Below are positions 1-8,780 of a stretch of 64,000 nt of DNA, piece by piece. A program made the position numbers and the translations under genes. Each line of letters starts with the position of its first letter. Position 1 is the stretch's first letter. The stretch spans positions 62,001 through 126,000 of the forward strand of contig CANJUD010000002.1 in assembly GCA_947477885.1 (NCBI GenBank). The letters are read 5' to 3'. The notes beneath the pieces were generated by a model. That model saw nothing but the letters and a program-made list of their open reading frames with translations. It had not been told where the DNA came from and made no database searches. Origin of the DNA: Bacteroidota bacterium (GTDB lineage: Bacteria > Bacteroidota > Bacteroidia > UKL13-3).

Positions 1-1152
1 ACCGAATTTCAAAATTTTATTGTAAGACATGCTTATGATAAAGAGCTGAAACGCCCGTGGCTGTGGCTTTTGGGGGCTGGTTATCTGTCGTATGTAAATG
101 GAGAATATGCCCAAGCAGTCATGTATTATAAAGAAGCTGAGAAATTAAATACCAATGATTCAGCATTCCAAAACCAAGTAAAATTATTGCTGCCTTTAGC
201 ATATATGAAATCACAGACTGTCATAACAATAAAAGAGGAAAGAGAAGCATTAAACTATCTTGAAAAACTAGAATCGGTCACCAATGTGCAACATAAAGAT
301 GATATAAAGGATGAATTACTAAATATGTTCATAGATAAATATACCAAACAGCATGATGCTGCAAAAGGAATGGGGATTAAAAATATATATTACAATATTG
401 ATAATTTGATTAATCATCCCCGCGATTTGAATCTTGATTCTATGATTAAATTCATGGAAACACCTTCTGTTAAACCCTATGATAATATATGCAAATTGTT
501 AAGTAAATATAGTACATCCCAATTAAGAATAACTAGAGCAAGTGTGTTAATTGGGAAGCATCAATGGCGAGCAGCTCATGCGGAGATAGAACTTACAGGT
601 GATTTATACACTGCCGATGGCGATGCATTTGTTAATATAGACATAGAAAGAACTAACAATGCGGGAATCAAAACCCAAAGAAGTGATTATTGCAAAAAGA
701 TGCTTGAACTTCAGGAAAAAATAAATAACAATAAAGCGACTGCAGATGAAATTTTAAAATACGCAAACGGATTATATAATATCACCTATTGGGGAAATGT
801 TACTTCACTTTCTGAATATAAATATACCACTTGTTTTAATTATTACAGCGACTTTGCTAAGTTATATGAATACCCCATGTTTGCATGCGAATCAGCCGAG
901 AAATATTATTTGATGGCAGCTTCTATTGCTAAAGATATAGAGTTTCAAGCTAAATGTTATTTTAGTGCTGCTATCTGCGAACAGAATAGTTATTATACAA
1001 GCACAGACTATAGCAATGACAATGAAGCAGGTTTAAAAATAAAATACCGTACCTACTATAAAATCCTGAAACAGCAATATCGTAATACTAAGTACTATAC
1101 AGATGCTTTGAAAACTTGCAGTTATTTGGATGCATTTGACAAAATGAATTGA
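1..1152 (+). CDS. TPR-like hypothetical protein, 5' partial
   Basis: The frame is open from the first base of the window with no stop upstream, so the true start lies outside; 383 residues are visible. A TTG at position 70 is a possible but unlikely start, because readable protein continues before it. Residues about 20-60 (GAGYLSYVNGEYAQAVMYY onward) look like a TPR helix pair, and a later stretch (FACESAEKYYLMAASIAK) again looks like paired helices. The rest is Tyr/Asn-rich and helical with no catalytic motif. The next gene starts one base after the stop, so the two are probably cotranscribed. It could be the C-terminal part of a larger surface or periplasmic TPR protein. Function unknown. 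Confidence 0.7.
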   Translation, partial: TEFQNFIVRHAYDKELKRPWLWLLGAGYLSYVNGEYAQAVMYYKEAEKLNTNDSAFQNQVKLLLPLAYMKSQTVITIKEEREALNYLEKLESVTNVQHKDDIKDELLNMFIDKYTKQHDAAKGMGIKNIYYNIDNLINHPRDLNLDSMIKFMETPSVKPYDNICKLLSKYSTSQLRITRASVLIGKHQWRAAHAEIELTGDLYTADGDAFVNIDIERTNNAGIKTQRSDYCKKMLELQEKINNNKATADEILKYANGLYNITYWGNVTSLSEYKYTTCFNYYSDFAKLYEYPMFACESAEKYYLMAASIAKDIEFQAKCYFSAAICEQNSYYTSTDYSNDNEAGLKIKYRTYYKILKQQYRNTKYYTDALKTCSYLDAFDKMN

Positions 1153-1153
1153 T

Positions 1154-1780
1154 ATGGAAATCAATATCAGGAAAGCTATAAAAGCTGATTTAGAGTCAAT
1201 CGCAGCATGCCATTTGATGTGTTTCCCGAAATCCTTGGGATCAAAACTGGGTAAGAAATTTATGATGGATGCGTTGCGACCTTACTTGGTTGATGAAAAT
1301 AAATGTATATTCATCGCTCACGAAAATAATATTTGCATTGGTTATATAAGCTGCAAATTGCGAGATGGAAGTTTGGGCTCAGCAAGTGTGATGATACAAA
1401 GTGGATTTAAGCAGGGAATCAGATCATTTATTTCAAAACCTTGGTTATTGTTCCATCCCGAGATGATGAATAAATTGTCATTGGTTTTGAAAAATATATC
1501 CAGAAAAATACTGAATACTGAAACTGAAAAAACTATCATCTATGATAATGTTCCAACAGTTGGCTTGCCAGGTGTTTGTGTATCGCCGGCTTATCAGGGT
1601 AAGGGATTGGCCAAACAGTTGATTCATGCAGCTGAGGTAGAAGCAATACTTATGGGTTATGAAAAACTGCGGCTTACTGTTTCTAAACAAAATTTACCAG
1701 CCATAAGAGCTTATGAATATGCTCATTTTGTAATAGTTGCAGAAAATAAGGATAGTTATAAGATGGAGAAATATATTTAA
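1154..1780 (+). CDS. GNAT family N-acetyltransferase
   Basis: 208 residues. The acetyl-CoA loop is visible at about residues 138-150 (VCVSPAYQGKGLAKQL), matching the Q/R-x-x-G-x-G/A motif A of GNAT enzymes, followed by the usual LRLTVSKQNLPAIRAYE helix-strand unit that ends the fold. The N-terminus (MEINIRKAIKADLESIAACH) is also typical. The enzyme transfers an acetyl group from acetyl-CoA to an amine; the acceptor cannot be deduced. There is a longer-than-usual insert in the middle (residues about 70-125). The ATG lies 1 nt after the stop of the preceding gene, which suggests translational coupling. Confidence 0.85.
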   Translation: MEINIRKAIKADLESIAACHLMCFPKSLGSKLGKKFMMDALRPYLVDENKCIFIAHENNICIGYISCKLRDGSLGSASVMIQSGFKQGIRSFISKPWLLFHPEMMNKLSLVLKNISRKILNTETEKTIIYDNVPTVGLPGVCVSPAYQGKGLAKQLIHAAEVEAILMGYEKLRLTVSKQNLPAIRAYEYAHFVIVAENKDSYKMEKYI

Positions 1781-1836
1781 AATAACTGCTCTATCAAAAT
1801 AGGTATAGTTGTTTGATAATAAGTGAAATGTGATTT

Positions 1837-1888
1837 TTTTTGCAAAAAATGCAAAAAAAACATTCCGTTTTTGCATTTTTTGCAAAAA
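1837..1888. repeat. 21-bp perfect inverted repeat, loop 10 nt
   Basis: Two 21-bp arms at 1837-1857 and 1868-1888 are exact reverse complements. Each contains TTTTTGCA and TGCAAAAA, so the arms are themselves nearly palindromic. It lies 57 nt after the stop of the GNAT gene and about 50 nt before the start of the TonB-dependent receptor. It may act as a transcription terminator in both directions or as an operator for the receptor. A TAcTTCG sequence near 1897 could be a -7 box just downstream of it. Confidence 0.65.
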
Positions 1889-1940
1889 TGGTAACTTACT
1901 TCGCCGACATCTTTGCCCGCACAAATAAAAAATAAAAAAT

Positions 1941-4370
1941 ATGCAAAAATTATCTTTACTCATTCTGCTTTCTGCATTTAGCACTTACATCTTTGGCCAG
2001 CAGAACCTCCGAGGCACCATAGCCGATCGTGAGAGCAAACGCCCACTAGCAGGTGCTACTATCAAAATGATGTCTGATAGTTTAACTGGCTATGAAAGCA
2101 CTACCGATGCTTCCGGAAATTTCATCATTAACAATATTCCAGTGGGGCGTTACAATTTCGGTATCATTCTTAAAGATTACCGTTCTGAATATTTGCAGAA
2201 CATCATCATCAACCAAGGCAAGGAAACTATTTTAAATATAGAACTTGACCAACAAGCAGAAGAAATGAAGCAAGTAAGTGTGGGTGGCAAAAAGGGAAAA
2301 GGCCAAGTATCAAACGAAATGAGTTTGGTGAGTTCACGGCAATTCACCGTAGATGAAACAGACCGATTTGCTGGTAGTAGGGGTGATCCTGCTCGTATGG
2401 CTAGCAATTTTGCGGGGGTACAAGGTGCAGATGATTCACGCAATGATATAGTGATACGCGGTAACTCGCCACAAGGAGTTTTGTGGAGGGTGGAAGGTGT
2501 AGATATTCCCAATCCCAATCACTTTGCAATACCCGGTACTACAGGTGGCCCCGTATCCATGATCAATAATAAAATTTTAGCCAATAGCGATTTTTATACT
2601 GGGGCATTCCCTGCCGAATATGGAAATAGCACTGCAGGTGTTTTCGATTTGAAATTACGCAATGGCAATAATAAACGCCACGAACGCAGCACACAGTTTG
2701 GATTTTTAGGTTGGGATTTGATGATGGAAGGTCCGCTCAGCAAAAACTCGAAAGCCTCTTATTTGGTTACTTATCGTTATTCAACTTTGGCATTGTTTAG
2801 TAAAATGAATATAAAACTAGGTACCGAAAGTACGCCTGTATATCAAGATGCTTCATTCAAATTAAATTTCCCTTTGAAAAATGGTAAAGGTACATTTGGA
2901 ATATTTGGAATAGGCGGAACCAGCAGCATTGATATTAATATTAGTAAAAAGCCATACAAGAGCGACGACGACCTTTATGGGCAGGATGACCGTGACCAGC
3001 AATTTGCCAGTAAGGCAATGATGACAGGAGCTAATTTTCTATATTCCATTGATAAGAAAAGTTATATCAAAGTTACTTCTATATTTTCATCACAAGCACA
3101 AGTTACAAGCCACGAATTGGTATATAGACATATTGATTCAACAGATGTAAAAAACTTGCAATATAAACTTGATTCTATTAGACCAAATTTGAATTATACA
3201 TTTAACCAAAAAACAATCAATACACATATATTATATAATGCACGACTTAGTGGTAAAACTACTTTCAGAGCAGGTATGATATTAAATACTTATATTGCTA
3301 ATTATACCGACAGTGCTACAAATTTTGATACGTCATCTGCTAACTTTGGGAAGTGGTCTACCCGCTGGAATAGCAAAAGTGATATGTCACATTTGATACA
3401 AGTATATGCACAAGCAAAACATAATTTCAATTCAAAATTCTCCGCAACATTTGGCTTACATGCCCAATATTATACATTGGGAAAAGCATCCAGTTTATTT
3501 GAACCTCGCTTGGGACTCAAATATTTATTGAATAATAGGAGTTCACTAAGCTTGGGATTGGGCGTCCACAGCCAAACACAACCTCTATATACTTATTATT
3601 ATATACTACCAGATAGTGCGACTCCCCATAATCTGGATATGAAATTTACCATGAGCAATCATTATGTATTATCCTACGATTTAAAATTAAGCAGGTCGAC
3701 ACGTTTCAAATGTGAAACTTACTATCAACAATTATATAATATACCTGTAGAAGTAAAAAGTAGCTCATTCTCTTTAGTGAATACAGGTGCGGCCTTCTCT
3801 CGCTTCTTCCCAGGCAAATTGCAAAATACAGGAACTGGCTATAATTATGGTGTTGAATTCACCTTAGAAAAATCGTTCACCAAAGGTTATTATTATATGA
3901 CCACTTTGTCGCTGTTTGATGCAAAATATAAAGGCAGCGATGGCATACTTCGCAACAGTGACTTTAATACCAATATCGCATATAATGCATTGCTTGCCAA
4001 AGAATGGGTATTTAACAGTAAAGGAAAGAACAAAAAATCCTTGAACTTGGGAGGTAAATTTACCTATGCGGGGGCACGCAGATTCTCACCCATTGATACT
4101 GCGAAATCATTCAAAGAACGTGAATATGTGGAGTCAGACGCCCTTAAAAATACTGAACGTTTCGACCAATCCTATATTCGTTTCGATTTGAGAATATCAT
4201 ATAAGATTAATTCAAAACGTTTAACTCATGAATTTGCCATTGATATTATAAACCTTTTCGATCGTAAAAATGTATTAAAGTATACTTTTGCCCCCACAGC
4301 CACCAATTATAGTAAGGTGGATTATCAGTTGGGACGCTTACCTTTGTTCTACTATAAACTCGATTTTTAA
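1941..4370 (+). CDS. TonB-dependent receptor with carboxypeptidase-regulatory-like domain
   Basis: 809 residues. A Sec signal peptide (residues 1-19, ending IFGQ) is followed by a CarboxypepD_reg-like Ig domain (about 22-105; LRGTIADRESKRPLAGATI), a plug domain (about 130-235; DDSRNDIVIRGNSPQGVLWRVEGVDIPNPN) and a beta-barrel ending with an aromatic residue (YYKLDF), the usual outer-membrane insertion signal. Such receptors import ligands across the outer membrane using TonB energy. No SusD-like partner is present, so the substrate cannot be predicted. The ATG is well placed in front of the signal peptide. The following gene begins 1 nt after the stop. Confidence 0.9.
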   Translation: MQKLSLLILLSAFSTYIFGQQNLRGTIADRESKRPLAGATIKMMSDSLTGYESTTDASGNFIINNIPVGRYNFGIILKDYRSEYLQNIIINQGKETILNIELDQQAEEMKQVSVGGKKGKGQVSNEMSLVSSRQFTVDETDRFAGSRGDPARMASNFAGVQGADDSRNDIVIRGNSPQGVLWRVEGVDIPNPNHFAIPGTTGGPVSMINNKILANSDFYTGAFPAEYGNSTAGVFDLKLRNGNNKRHERSTQFGFLGWDLMMEGPLSKNSKASYLVTYRYSTLALFSKMNIKLGTESTPVYQDASFKLNFPLKNGKGTFGIFGIGGTSSIDINISKKPYKSDDDLYGQDDRDQQFASKAMMTGANFLYSIDKKSYIKVTSIFSSQAQVTSHELVYRHIDSTDVKNLQYKLDSIRPNLNYTFNQKTINTHILYNARLSGKTTFRAGMILNTYIANYTDSATNFDTSSANFGKWSTRWNSKSDMSHLIQVYAQAKHNFNSKFSATFGLHAQYYTLGKASSLFEPRLGLKYLLNNRSSLSLGLGVHSQTQPLYTYYYILPDSATPHNLDMKFTMSNHYVLSYDLKLSRSTRFKCETYYQQLYNIPVEVKSSSFSLVNTGAAFSRFFPGKLQNTGTGYNYGVEFTLEKSFTKGYYYMTTLSLFDAKYKGSDGILRNSDFNTNIAYNALLAKEWVFNSKGKNKKSLNLGGKFTYAGARRFSPIDTAKSFKEREYVESDALKNTERFDQSYIRFDLRISYKINSKRLTHEFAIDIINLFDRKNVLKYTFAPTATNYSKVDYQLGRLPLFYYKLDF

Positions 4371-4371
4371 T

Positions 4372-5574
4372 TTGGAACAACAACATAAAATACAGGCCAA
4401 CCGTTTGTTACACTTAAAACAACTGGTTGGCCTTTTTGATTTAAGCAAACCTCTGGAAGTATTTATTAAAGAATATTTCCAACAGCACAAAAATTTTGGT
4501 TCACGCGATAGAAAATTCTATCGCAATATTGTATATAATTACTTCCGATTATCCAATCTGAAACTTGCTGAAAATATTCAATACCACTTAGCTGCTGCCA
4601 TCAGCGGCGACGAAGTGTTCGGAGCATATATGGCTTCCCTTACTTCTTTGGATTTGCCACCAAATTTGCCCATAGAAGATTATATAAAAGAGGTTAAAAA
4701 AAATACATCAGATATATATCCATTGTGTAATTATATTAGTGAGCAAATTGATGTAAAAAACTGGGTCAACAATTTCTTTAATAAAACTAGAGTTTGGACC
4801 CGAGTTGAGAAAGGAAATATCAATAATTTGGTAGAATATTTTAATGCCAATGCAATCCCTTTTACCAATGAAAAAGCCAATACATTTAGTTTCGATACCA
4901 ATATTGATATTAAAGATCTTTCAGCAAAAACAAGTTCAACTATTATTGTTCAAGACCTAAGCTCGCAGCTTGCCACAGGCGATATCCAGATAAAAGAAGA
5001 CAGTAAAGTTTGGGATTGTTGTGCGGGCTCTGGCGGAAAAAGTTTGTCATTACATAGCAGGTACCCATCAGCCAATTTTTATGTGAGCGATATTCGCGAC
5101 AATATTTTGGATAATTTAAAACGTCGTTTCAAATCGTCAGGTATCAAAGATTATGCTTGGGGAGTGATAGATTTATTATCATTAAATCAAGAAAAAATAT
5201 TTTTTAATTCCATTGATTCTGACCATAAACCTGCCGTTGCTATTAAAAGTTTAGATACTATAATAGTTGATGCCCCATGCAGTGGTAGCGGGACATGGAA
5301 GCGAACTCCCGAGCAGTTGAAACAATTTACTGAGCAGAATTTGAATGATTATGCAGCTAGACAAATTCAAATTGTAAACAATATAATTCCCTACCTAAAA
5401 CGTGGCGGCAAAGTTATATATATGACTTGTTCAATATATAAAAACGAAAATGAAGATATAGTTAACTATTTGGTAAAAGAAAAAAAATTGGATTTAATCA
5501 ATTCTCAATATTATAATTGCACCGATAAAGGTGGTGACAGTATCTTTAAAGCGGAGCTGCAGAGTAATATGTGA
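4372..5574 (+). CDS. RsmB/NOP2-family RNA (cytosine-C5) methyltransferase
   Basis: Start taken at TTG 4372, right after the receptor stop; it gives 400 residues and an N-terminus (LEQQHKIQANRLLHLKQLV) without the receptor overlap that an earlier TTG would need. The SAM-binding motif I (VWDCCAGSGGKSLSLH) is near residue 212, the motif IV cysteine (VDAPCSGSGTWKRTPE) near 300 and the catalytic TC of motif VI (MTCSIYKNENEDIV) near 351, so both cysteines of the m5C mechanism are present. It methylates rRNA or tRNA cytosine at C5. The N-terminal region could be an NusB-like RNA-binding domain as in RsmB. The exact target base is not certain. Confidence 0.87.
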   Translation: MEQQHKIQANRLLHLKQLVGLFDLSKPLEVFIKEYFQQHKNFGSRDRKFYRNIVYNYFRLSNLKLAENIQYHLAAAISGDEVFGAYMASLTSLDLPPNLPIEDYIKEVKKNTSDIYPLCNYISEQIDVKNWVNNFFNKTRVWTRVEKGNINNLVEYFNANAIPFTNEKANTFSFDTNIDIKDLSAKTSSTIIVQDLSSQLATGDIQIKEDSKVWDCCAGSGGKSLSLHSRYPSANFYVSDIRDNILDNLKRRFKSSGIKDYAWGVIDLLSLNQEKIFFNSIDSDHKPAVAIKSLDTIIVDAPCSGSGTWKRTPEQLKQFTEQNLNDYAARQIQIVNNIIPYLKRGGKVIYMTCSIYKNENEDIVNYLVKEKKLDLINSQYYNCTDKGGDSIFKAELQSNM

Positions 5575-5587
5575 CCATAGAGCCTCG

Positions 5588-5668
5588 TTGTGGTTGTTGG
5601 GGACACCAACCCACAGGCATTATAGAGAGTGGTGTGGTTGGAAACAACACCAACCCACAGGCATTATA
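5588..5668. repeat. Two tandem copies of a hairpin repeat (GGTTG...CCAACC-cacaggca)
   Basis: The 22-bp sequence ACACCAACCCACAGGCATTATA (written here as ACACCAACCC-ACAGGCATTATA) occurs at 5603-5624 and again at 5647-5668. Each copy is preceded by GTGGTTG that can pair with CAACC, giving a short stem-loop followed by cACAGGCA. A third, better-paired copy of the same family lies inside a gene at 29182-29210. The repeats fill the space between the methyltransferase stop and the start of the oxygenase gene. Confidence 0.7.
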
Positions 5669-5701
5669 TATAAAATATCAATTAAAAAATATAAAATAGT
5701 T

Positions 5702-6646
5702 ATGAGTATTCCTTCAGTCGATCTAGCCGATTTCATGCATGGAGATGCGGCAAGCAAACAAAATTTTGTAAAGCAATTAGGCGAAGCTTATGAGAATATA
5801 GGCTTTGTAGCAGTTCGTAACCATTTATTCAAAGATGGACTTGAAGAAAAATTATATAGCGAGGTAAAGAAATTTTTCTCCTTACCACACGAAACAAAAC
5901 TAAAATATGAAGACCCGCATATTGCTGGGCAACGTGGCTACACATCTTTTGGTAAAGAGCACGCCAAGGGCAGCACGGTGGGGGATTTGAAAGAGTTCTG
6001 GCATTTTGGCCAGGAGGTTACGGATGGTGACGGAATTAAAAATGAATATCCCGAAAATATATGGTGCGATGAACTTCCAGAGTTTAATAAAGTAGGAATT
6101 GAAGCTTATAAAGCCATGGAAGAAACAGGTAAATATATGTTGCGTGCCATTGCCTTATTTTTAGGATTAGACGAGTTCTATTTTGATGCAAAAATACATA
6201 ATGGAAACAGTATACTTCGCCCCATACATTATGGCCCTTTAGTGGGCGAACCTGCAAGTGCAGTGCGTGCAGGGCAGCATGAGGATATCAATCTGATTAC
6301 ACTTTTGATGGGAGCATCGGCTGATGGATTGGAAGTTTTGAACAAAAAAAATGAGTGGGTTACTGTCACCGCATTGCCCGAGCAAATTGTAGTGAATGTT
6401 GGTGATATGTTGCAACGTTTAACTAATAATCGTTTAAGCAGTACCACACACAGAGTAGTAAATCCACCCCGTGAAATGTGGGGCAGTTCGCGTTATTCTA
6501 TTCCCTTCTTTTTGCATCCACGTTCCGAGATGCGATTGGATTGTTTACCCCAATGTATCACTGCAGAAAATCCTATAAATTATGAACCTATTAGTGGAGG
6601 AGAGTATTTGGATGAAAGGTTGAGGGAGATAGGTTTGAAGAAATAG
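5702..6646 (+). CDS. 2OG-Fe(II) oxygenase (isopenicillin N synthase-like)
   Basis: 314 residues from the ATG at 5702 (MSIPSVDLADFM); the upstream extension of the frame is read through repeat DNA and is rejected. The DIOX_N domain (residues 1-120; GFVAVRNHLF, FFSLPHETKLKY, QRGYTSFGKEHAKG) precedes a jelly-roll core. The Fe(II) triad is visible as HED (about 193-195, QHEDINLITLL) and the distal His in STTHRVVN (about 249), and the 2-oxoglutarate-binding R-x-S is RYSIPFF (about 263). Family members hydroxylate or cyclise small molecules in the cytoplasm using O2 and 2-oxoglutarate (or O2 alone in IPNS). The substrate is unknown and no biosynthetic cluster surrounds it. Confidence 0.88.
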   Translation: MSIPSVDLADFMHGDAASKQNFVKQLGEAYENIGFVAVRNHLFKDGLEEKLYSEVKKFFSLPHETKLKYEDPHIAGQRGYTSFGKEHAKGSTVGDLKEFWHFGQEVTDGDGIKNEYPENIWCDELPEFNKVGIEAYKAMEETGKYMLRAIALFLGLDEFYFDAKIHNGNSILRPIHYGPLVGEPASAVRAGQHEDINLITLLMGASADGLEVLNKKNEWVTVTALPEQIVVNVGDMLQRLTNNRLSSTTHRVVNPPREMWGSSRYSIPFFLHPRSEMRLDCLPQCITAENPINYEPISGGEYLDERLREIGLKK

Positions 6647-6733
6647 TTGGGAGCGTATAAAGTAGCAGGTGTAATACCCCCGAAAAACAGTACAATTTAA
6701 AAGTATAAAAAATCTTATTAAATTGCACAAAAA

Positions 6734-6889
6734 ATGAAACAAAGTAAATTTACCCCCGAACAAATTGCCAGTGTTTTAAAAGAATTTGAAAACGGCAAAA
6801 ATGTACAAGAGATCACCCGCAAACATGGCGTGAGTAGTTTTCCCAATTCCCTTTTCAGCTACTACGCAGGTTATTTCTCCAGCCTTTAA
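6734..6889 (+). pseudogene. IS3-family transposase OrfA remnant
   Basis: The first 36 codons from ATG 6734 read MKQSKFTPEQIASVLKEFEN and continue GKNVQEITRKHGVSS, the N-terminal helix-turn-helix of IS3/IS911-type OrfA. After that the frame runs into unrelated sequence and stops at 6887-6889. No OrfB (DDE integrase) follows. The preceding 70 bp (AATACCCCCGAAAAACAG, then T/A-rich) could be the left end of the lost element. This is a truncated, non-functional insertion sequence. Confidence 0.75.
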
Positions 6890-7257
6890 TTCGAGTGTGA
6901 GAGGTTCGAATCTAAAGTTCTACCTTTGCCTTCATATACTTTTCCCAAACCTTGGGTAGTTAACATCACTTTATTTATAGTGGCTGGATGAGCAGGGACT
7001 TTGCTTCTCTCTTTCACTTCTCTGCAAACGATTTCCATTTCAGCTCGCAAACCGTTCATAAGCTCTTTGTGGTCCATACTTTCGTCTGACAGGGCATTAT
7101 ACTTTTTTCTGATATCCAGAATTTTTAATTCCAAGTTTCTGTTCAAGTATAAGTCAGCTCCCTAGGCCAGCACGATGCGTCTAGCCCTTGATCGCCTAGA
7201 GTCTTGGGTAAGTTGCCAAAGCTCATCAAGCCGTTTGTGTAAAAATTGCGCTTCCAT
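6886..7257 (-). pseudogene. Small helical protein gene interrupted by an in-frame TAG
   Basis: From an ATG at 7257 the frame reads MEAQFLHKRLDELWQLTQD, continues for 31 codons, meets TAG at 7162-7164, and then stays open in the same frame to a stop at 6886-6888. The downstream part (LNRNLELKILDIRKKYNALS then MNGLRAEMEIVCREVKER) is strongly helical. The two halves look like one protein of about 123 residues broken by a nonsense mutation; alternatively only the downstream 86 residues (TTG start) are expressed. The gene ends where the transposase remnant ends, so its 3' end may have been cut by the insertion. The family is not recognised. Confidence 0.5.
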
Positions 7258-7346
7258 TGCTACAAATTAATCTGTTCTTTTGTGAGTTATCTAATTTTAT
7301 TTTTACAAACGATATTCAAATCAAAAAGCAACATTCCAAATTATAA

Positions 7347-7973
7347 ATGAAGTCAACTATTATATATAAATACCTAACTGCCATCTCAGCAGGATTTATT
7401 TCTGCTTGGCTGGCGTTGTTTGTTGAAAAACTTTTCCATTTCAATGAAGGTGGTGAAACAAATTATTATACTGCGTTCATTGATAATTTTTTTCTGGTTT
7501 CCCTCGTTGAAGAATTTGCTAAATTTTTTTTTGTTATGATATTTACTTTAATAGTAAAAGACCGCAAGAAATTATTATACTGGGGAATTTGTATCGGATT
7601 GGGATTTTCAATTTTTGAGGAAGGAAAATATATAATGGAAGGCTATATTTATGATTCAAAATTGATCATCCCCTTTTTCTTTCATATATTTTTATGTATG
7701 ATACAAATGCATATCTTAACCCAAATTCGGTTTGACAGAATCAACAAATATTTCTATCTAAACCTTTCTTGGATAGCTACTTGGCTCATCCACGGATTCT
7801 ATGATATGTCCCTCACTTTAGGCTTTGATTTGGCTTGGATTTTAATATATACTGCGATTGCTTTGTATAGTTTATATATTTTGTTTAAGAAAGAAAAAAC
7901 TGATGTGGTGGTAGATGCAAATATAATAGACGAAACAGAAAAAGATGAAAATGATTTTGGATTTTTTAGATAG
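7347..7973 (+). CDS. PrsW-like intramembrane protease family protein
   Basis: 208 residues with about six predicted transmembrane helices. The conserved motifs of the PrsW/CPBP-like membrane metalloproteases are in order: EE-x-x-K (LVEEFAKF, residues about 54-61), F-x-x-x-E (GFSIFEEGKY, about 86-95), a membrane His (FFFHIFLC, about 112) and H-x-x-x-D (HGFYDMS, about 149). These residues are thought to bind a metal or take part in catalysis. The C-terminus is a charged cytoplasmic tail. The target is unknown; in Bacillus PrsW cleaves an anti-sigma factor, but no anti-sigma gene is adjacent here. The DUF2400 gene follows after 21 nt. Confidence 0.75.
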   Translation: MKSTIIYKYLTAISAGFISAWLALFVEKLFHFNEGGETNYYTAFIDNFFLVSLVEEFAKFFFVMIFTLIVKDRKKLLYWGICIGLGFSIFEEGKYIMEGYIYDSKLIIPFFFHIFLCMIQMHILTQIRFDRINKYFYLNLSWIATWLIHGFYDMSLTLGFDLAWILIYTAIALYSLYILFKKEKTDVVVDANIIDETEKDENDFGFFR

Positions 7974-7994
7974 TTTAGTTACCAGTATAAAAGC

Positions 7995-8780
7995 ATGAAA
8001 CAAAAAAACCTCAAACAATTTCTCGACGAACAGGTATTGAAAATCAATACACCTGGATTTATAGCAGCCGATCCTATTTCCATCCCCAAACTTTTCACCC
8101 AAAAACAAGATATAGAAATTATGGGTTTTTTTGCAAGTATATTGGCCTGGGGGCAAAGAGTAACCATATTAAACAATTGCAAAAAACTGATAGAACTATT
8201 CGAGAACCAACCCTACGAATTTATAATAAACACTGCACCTAAGGACTGGCAAAGGTTTGATGGATTTGTTCACCGCACATTTAACAGCAGCGACTTATTA
8301 TATTTTATCGATTTTTTTCATCACTATTATAATACCCATGAATCATTAGAACAATTATTTTTGCAGGGATTGAAACATCCCGAATCTTATTCGGGAGATG
8401 AAAATATGGAGCATAGTCTGAATCATTTTAAAATGAAATTTTTCGAACGCAACGTACATTTAAGGCGTACAGAAAAACATATATCTTCGCCGGCACAAAA
8501 CTCGGCATGCAAAAGATTGAACATGTATTTAAGATGGATGGTAAGACAAGACGATGCAGGCGTAGATTTTGGAATATGGAACAATATAAATCCTTCCCAA
8601 CTCCTGTGCCCACTGGACGTGCATGTAGGCCGAACCGCACGCCAGCTGGGCATCCTCACCCGCCCACAAGACGACTGGAAAGCTGTAATTGAATTAACAT
8701 CAAACTTAAAAAAATTAGATAAATTTGACCCTGTGAAATATGACTTCGCTTTATATGGAATGGGGATTAGTAAACAGTAG
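7995..8780 (+). CDS. TIGR02757/DUF2400 family protein
   Basis: 261 residues; the characteristic family sequence is present (GFFASILAWGQRVTILNNCK near 50; ACKRLNMYLRWMVRQDDAGV near 175; PLDVHVGRTARQLG near 205; FDPVKYDFALYGMG at the end). The family is widespread in Bacteroidota and has a helical, HhH-glycosylase-like appearance; its biochemical role is unknown. Two oddities: residues about 128-135 (HPESYSGDE) are encoded by a perfect hairpin at 8376-8400 that looks inserted in frame, and the last codons (ISKQ-stop) are made by the heptamer array that starts at 8769, so the native C-terminus has been replaced. Confidence 0.88.
   Translation: MKQKNLKQFLDEQVLKINTPGFIAADPISIPKLFTQKQDIEIMGFFASILAWGQRVTILNNCKKLIELFENQPYEFIINTAPKDWQRFDGFVHRTFNSSDLLYFIDFFHHYYNTHESLEQLFLQGLKHPESYSGDENMEHSLNHFKMKFFERNVHLRRTEKHISSPAQNSACKRLNMYLRWMVRQDDAGVDFGIWNNINPSQLLCPLDVHVGRTARQLGILTRPQDDWKAVIELTSNLKKLDKFDPVKYDFALYGMGISKQ
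8376..8400. repeat. In-frame palindrome TCCCGAAT-ctt-ATTCGGGA
   Basis: An 8-bp perfect stem with a 3-nt loop (8378-8396), extended by CA/GATG flanks, lies inside the DUF2400 coding sequence and is read as PESYSG. A related hairpin (TCCCGATA-gt-TATCGGGA) sits in the core of the heptamer island 400 bp downstream, and TCCCGA-attag-TCGGGA occurs at 50428-50444. Confidence 0.6.

Noticed and set aside
4288-4371. Upstream TTG start of the RsmB-like gene overlapping the TonB receptor
   Set aside because: The extension is read from the receptor's 3' end in another frame and has no family resemblance; the TTG at 4372 fits better.
6890-6915. GGTTCGAATCT as a tRNA T-arm
   Set aside because: No acceptor stem, anticodon arm or CCA-side pairing could be built around it; it lies in a coding frame.
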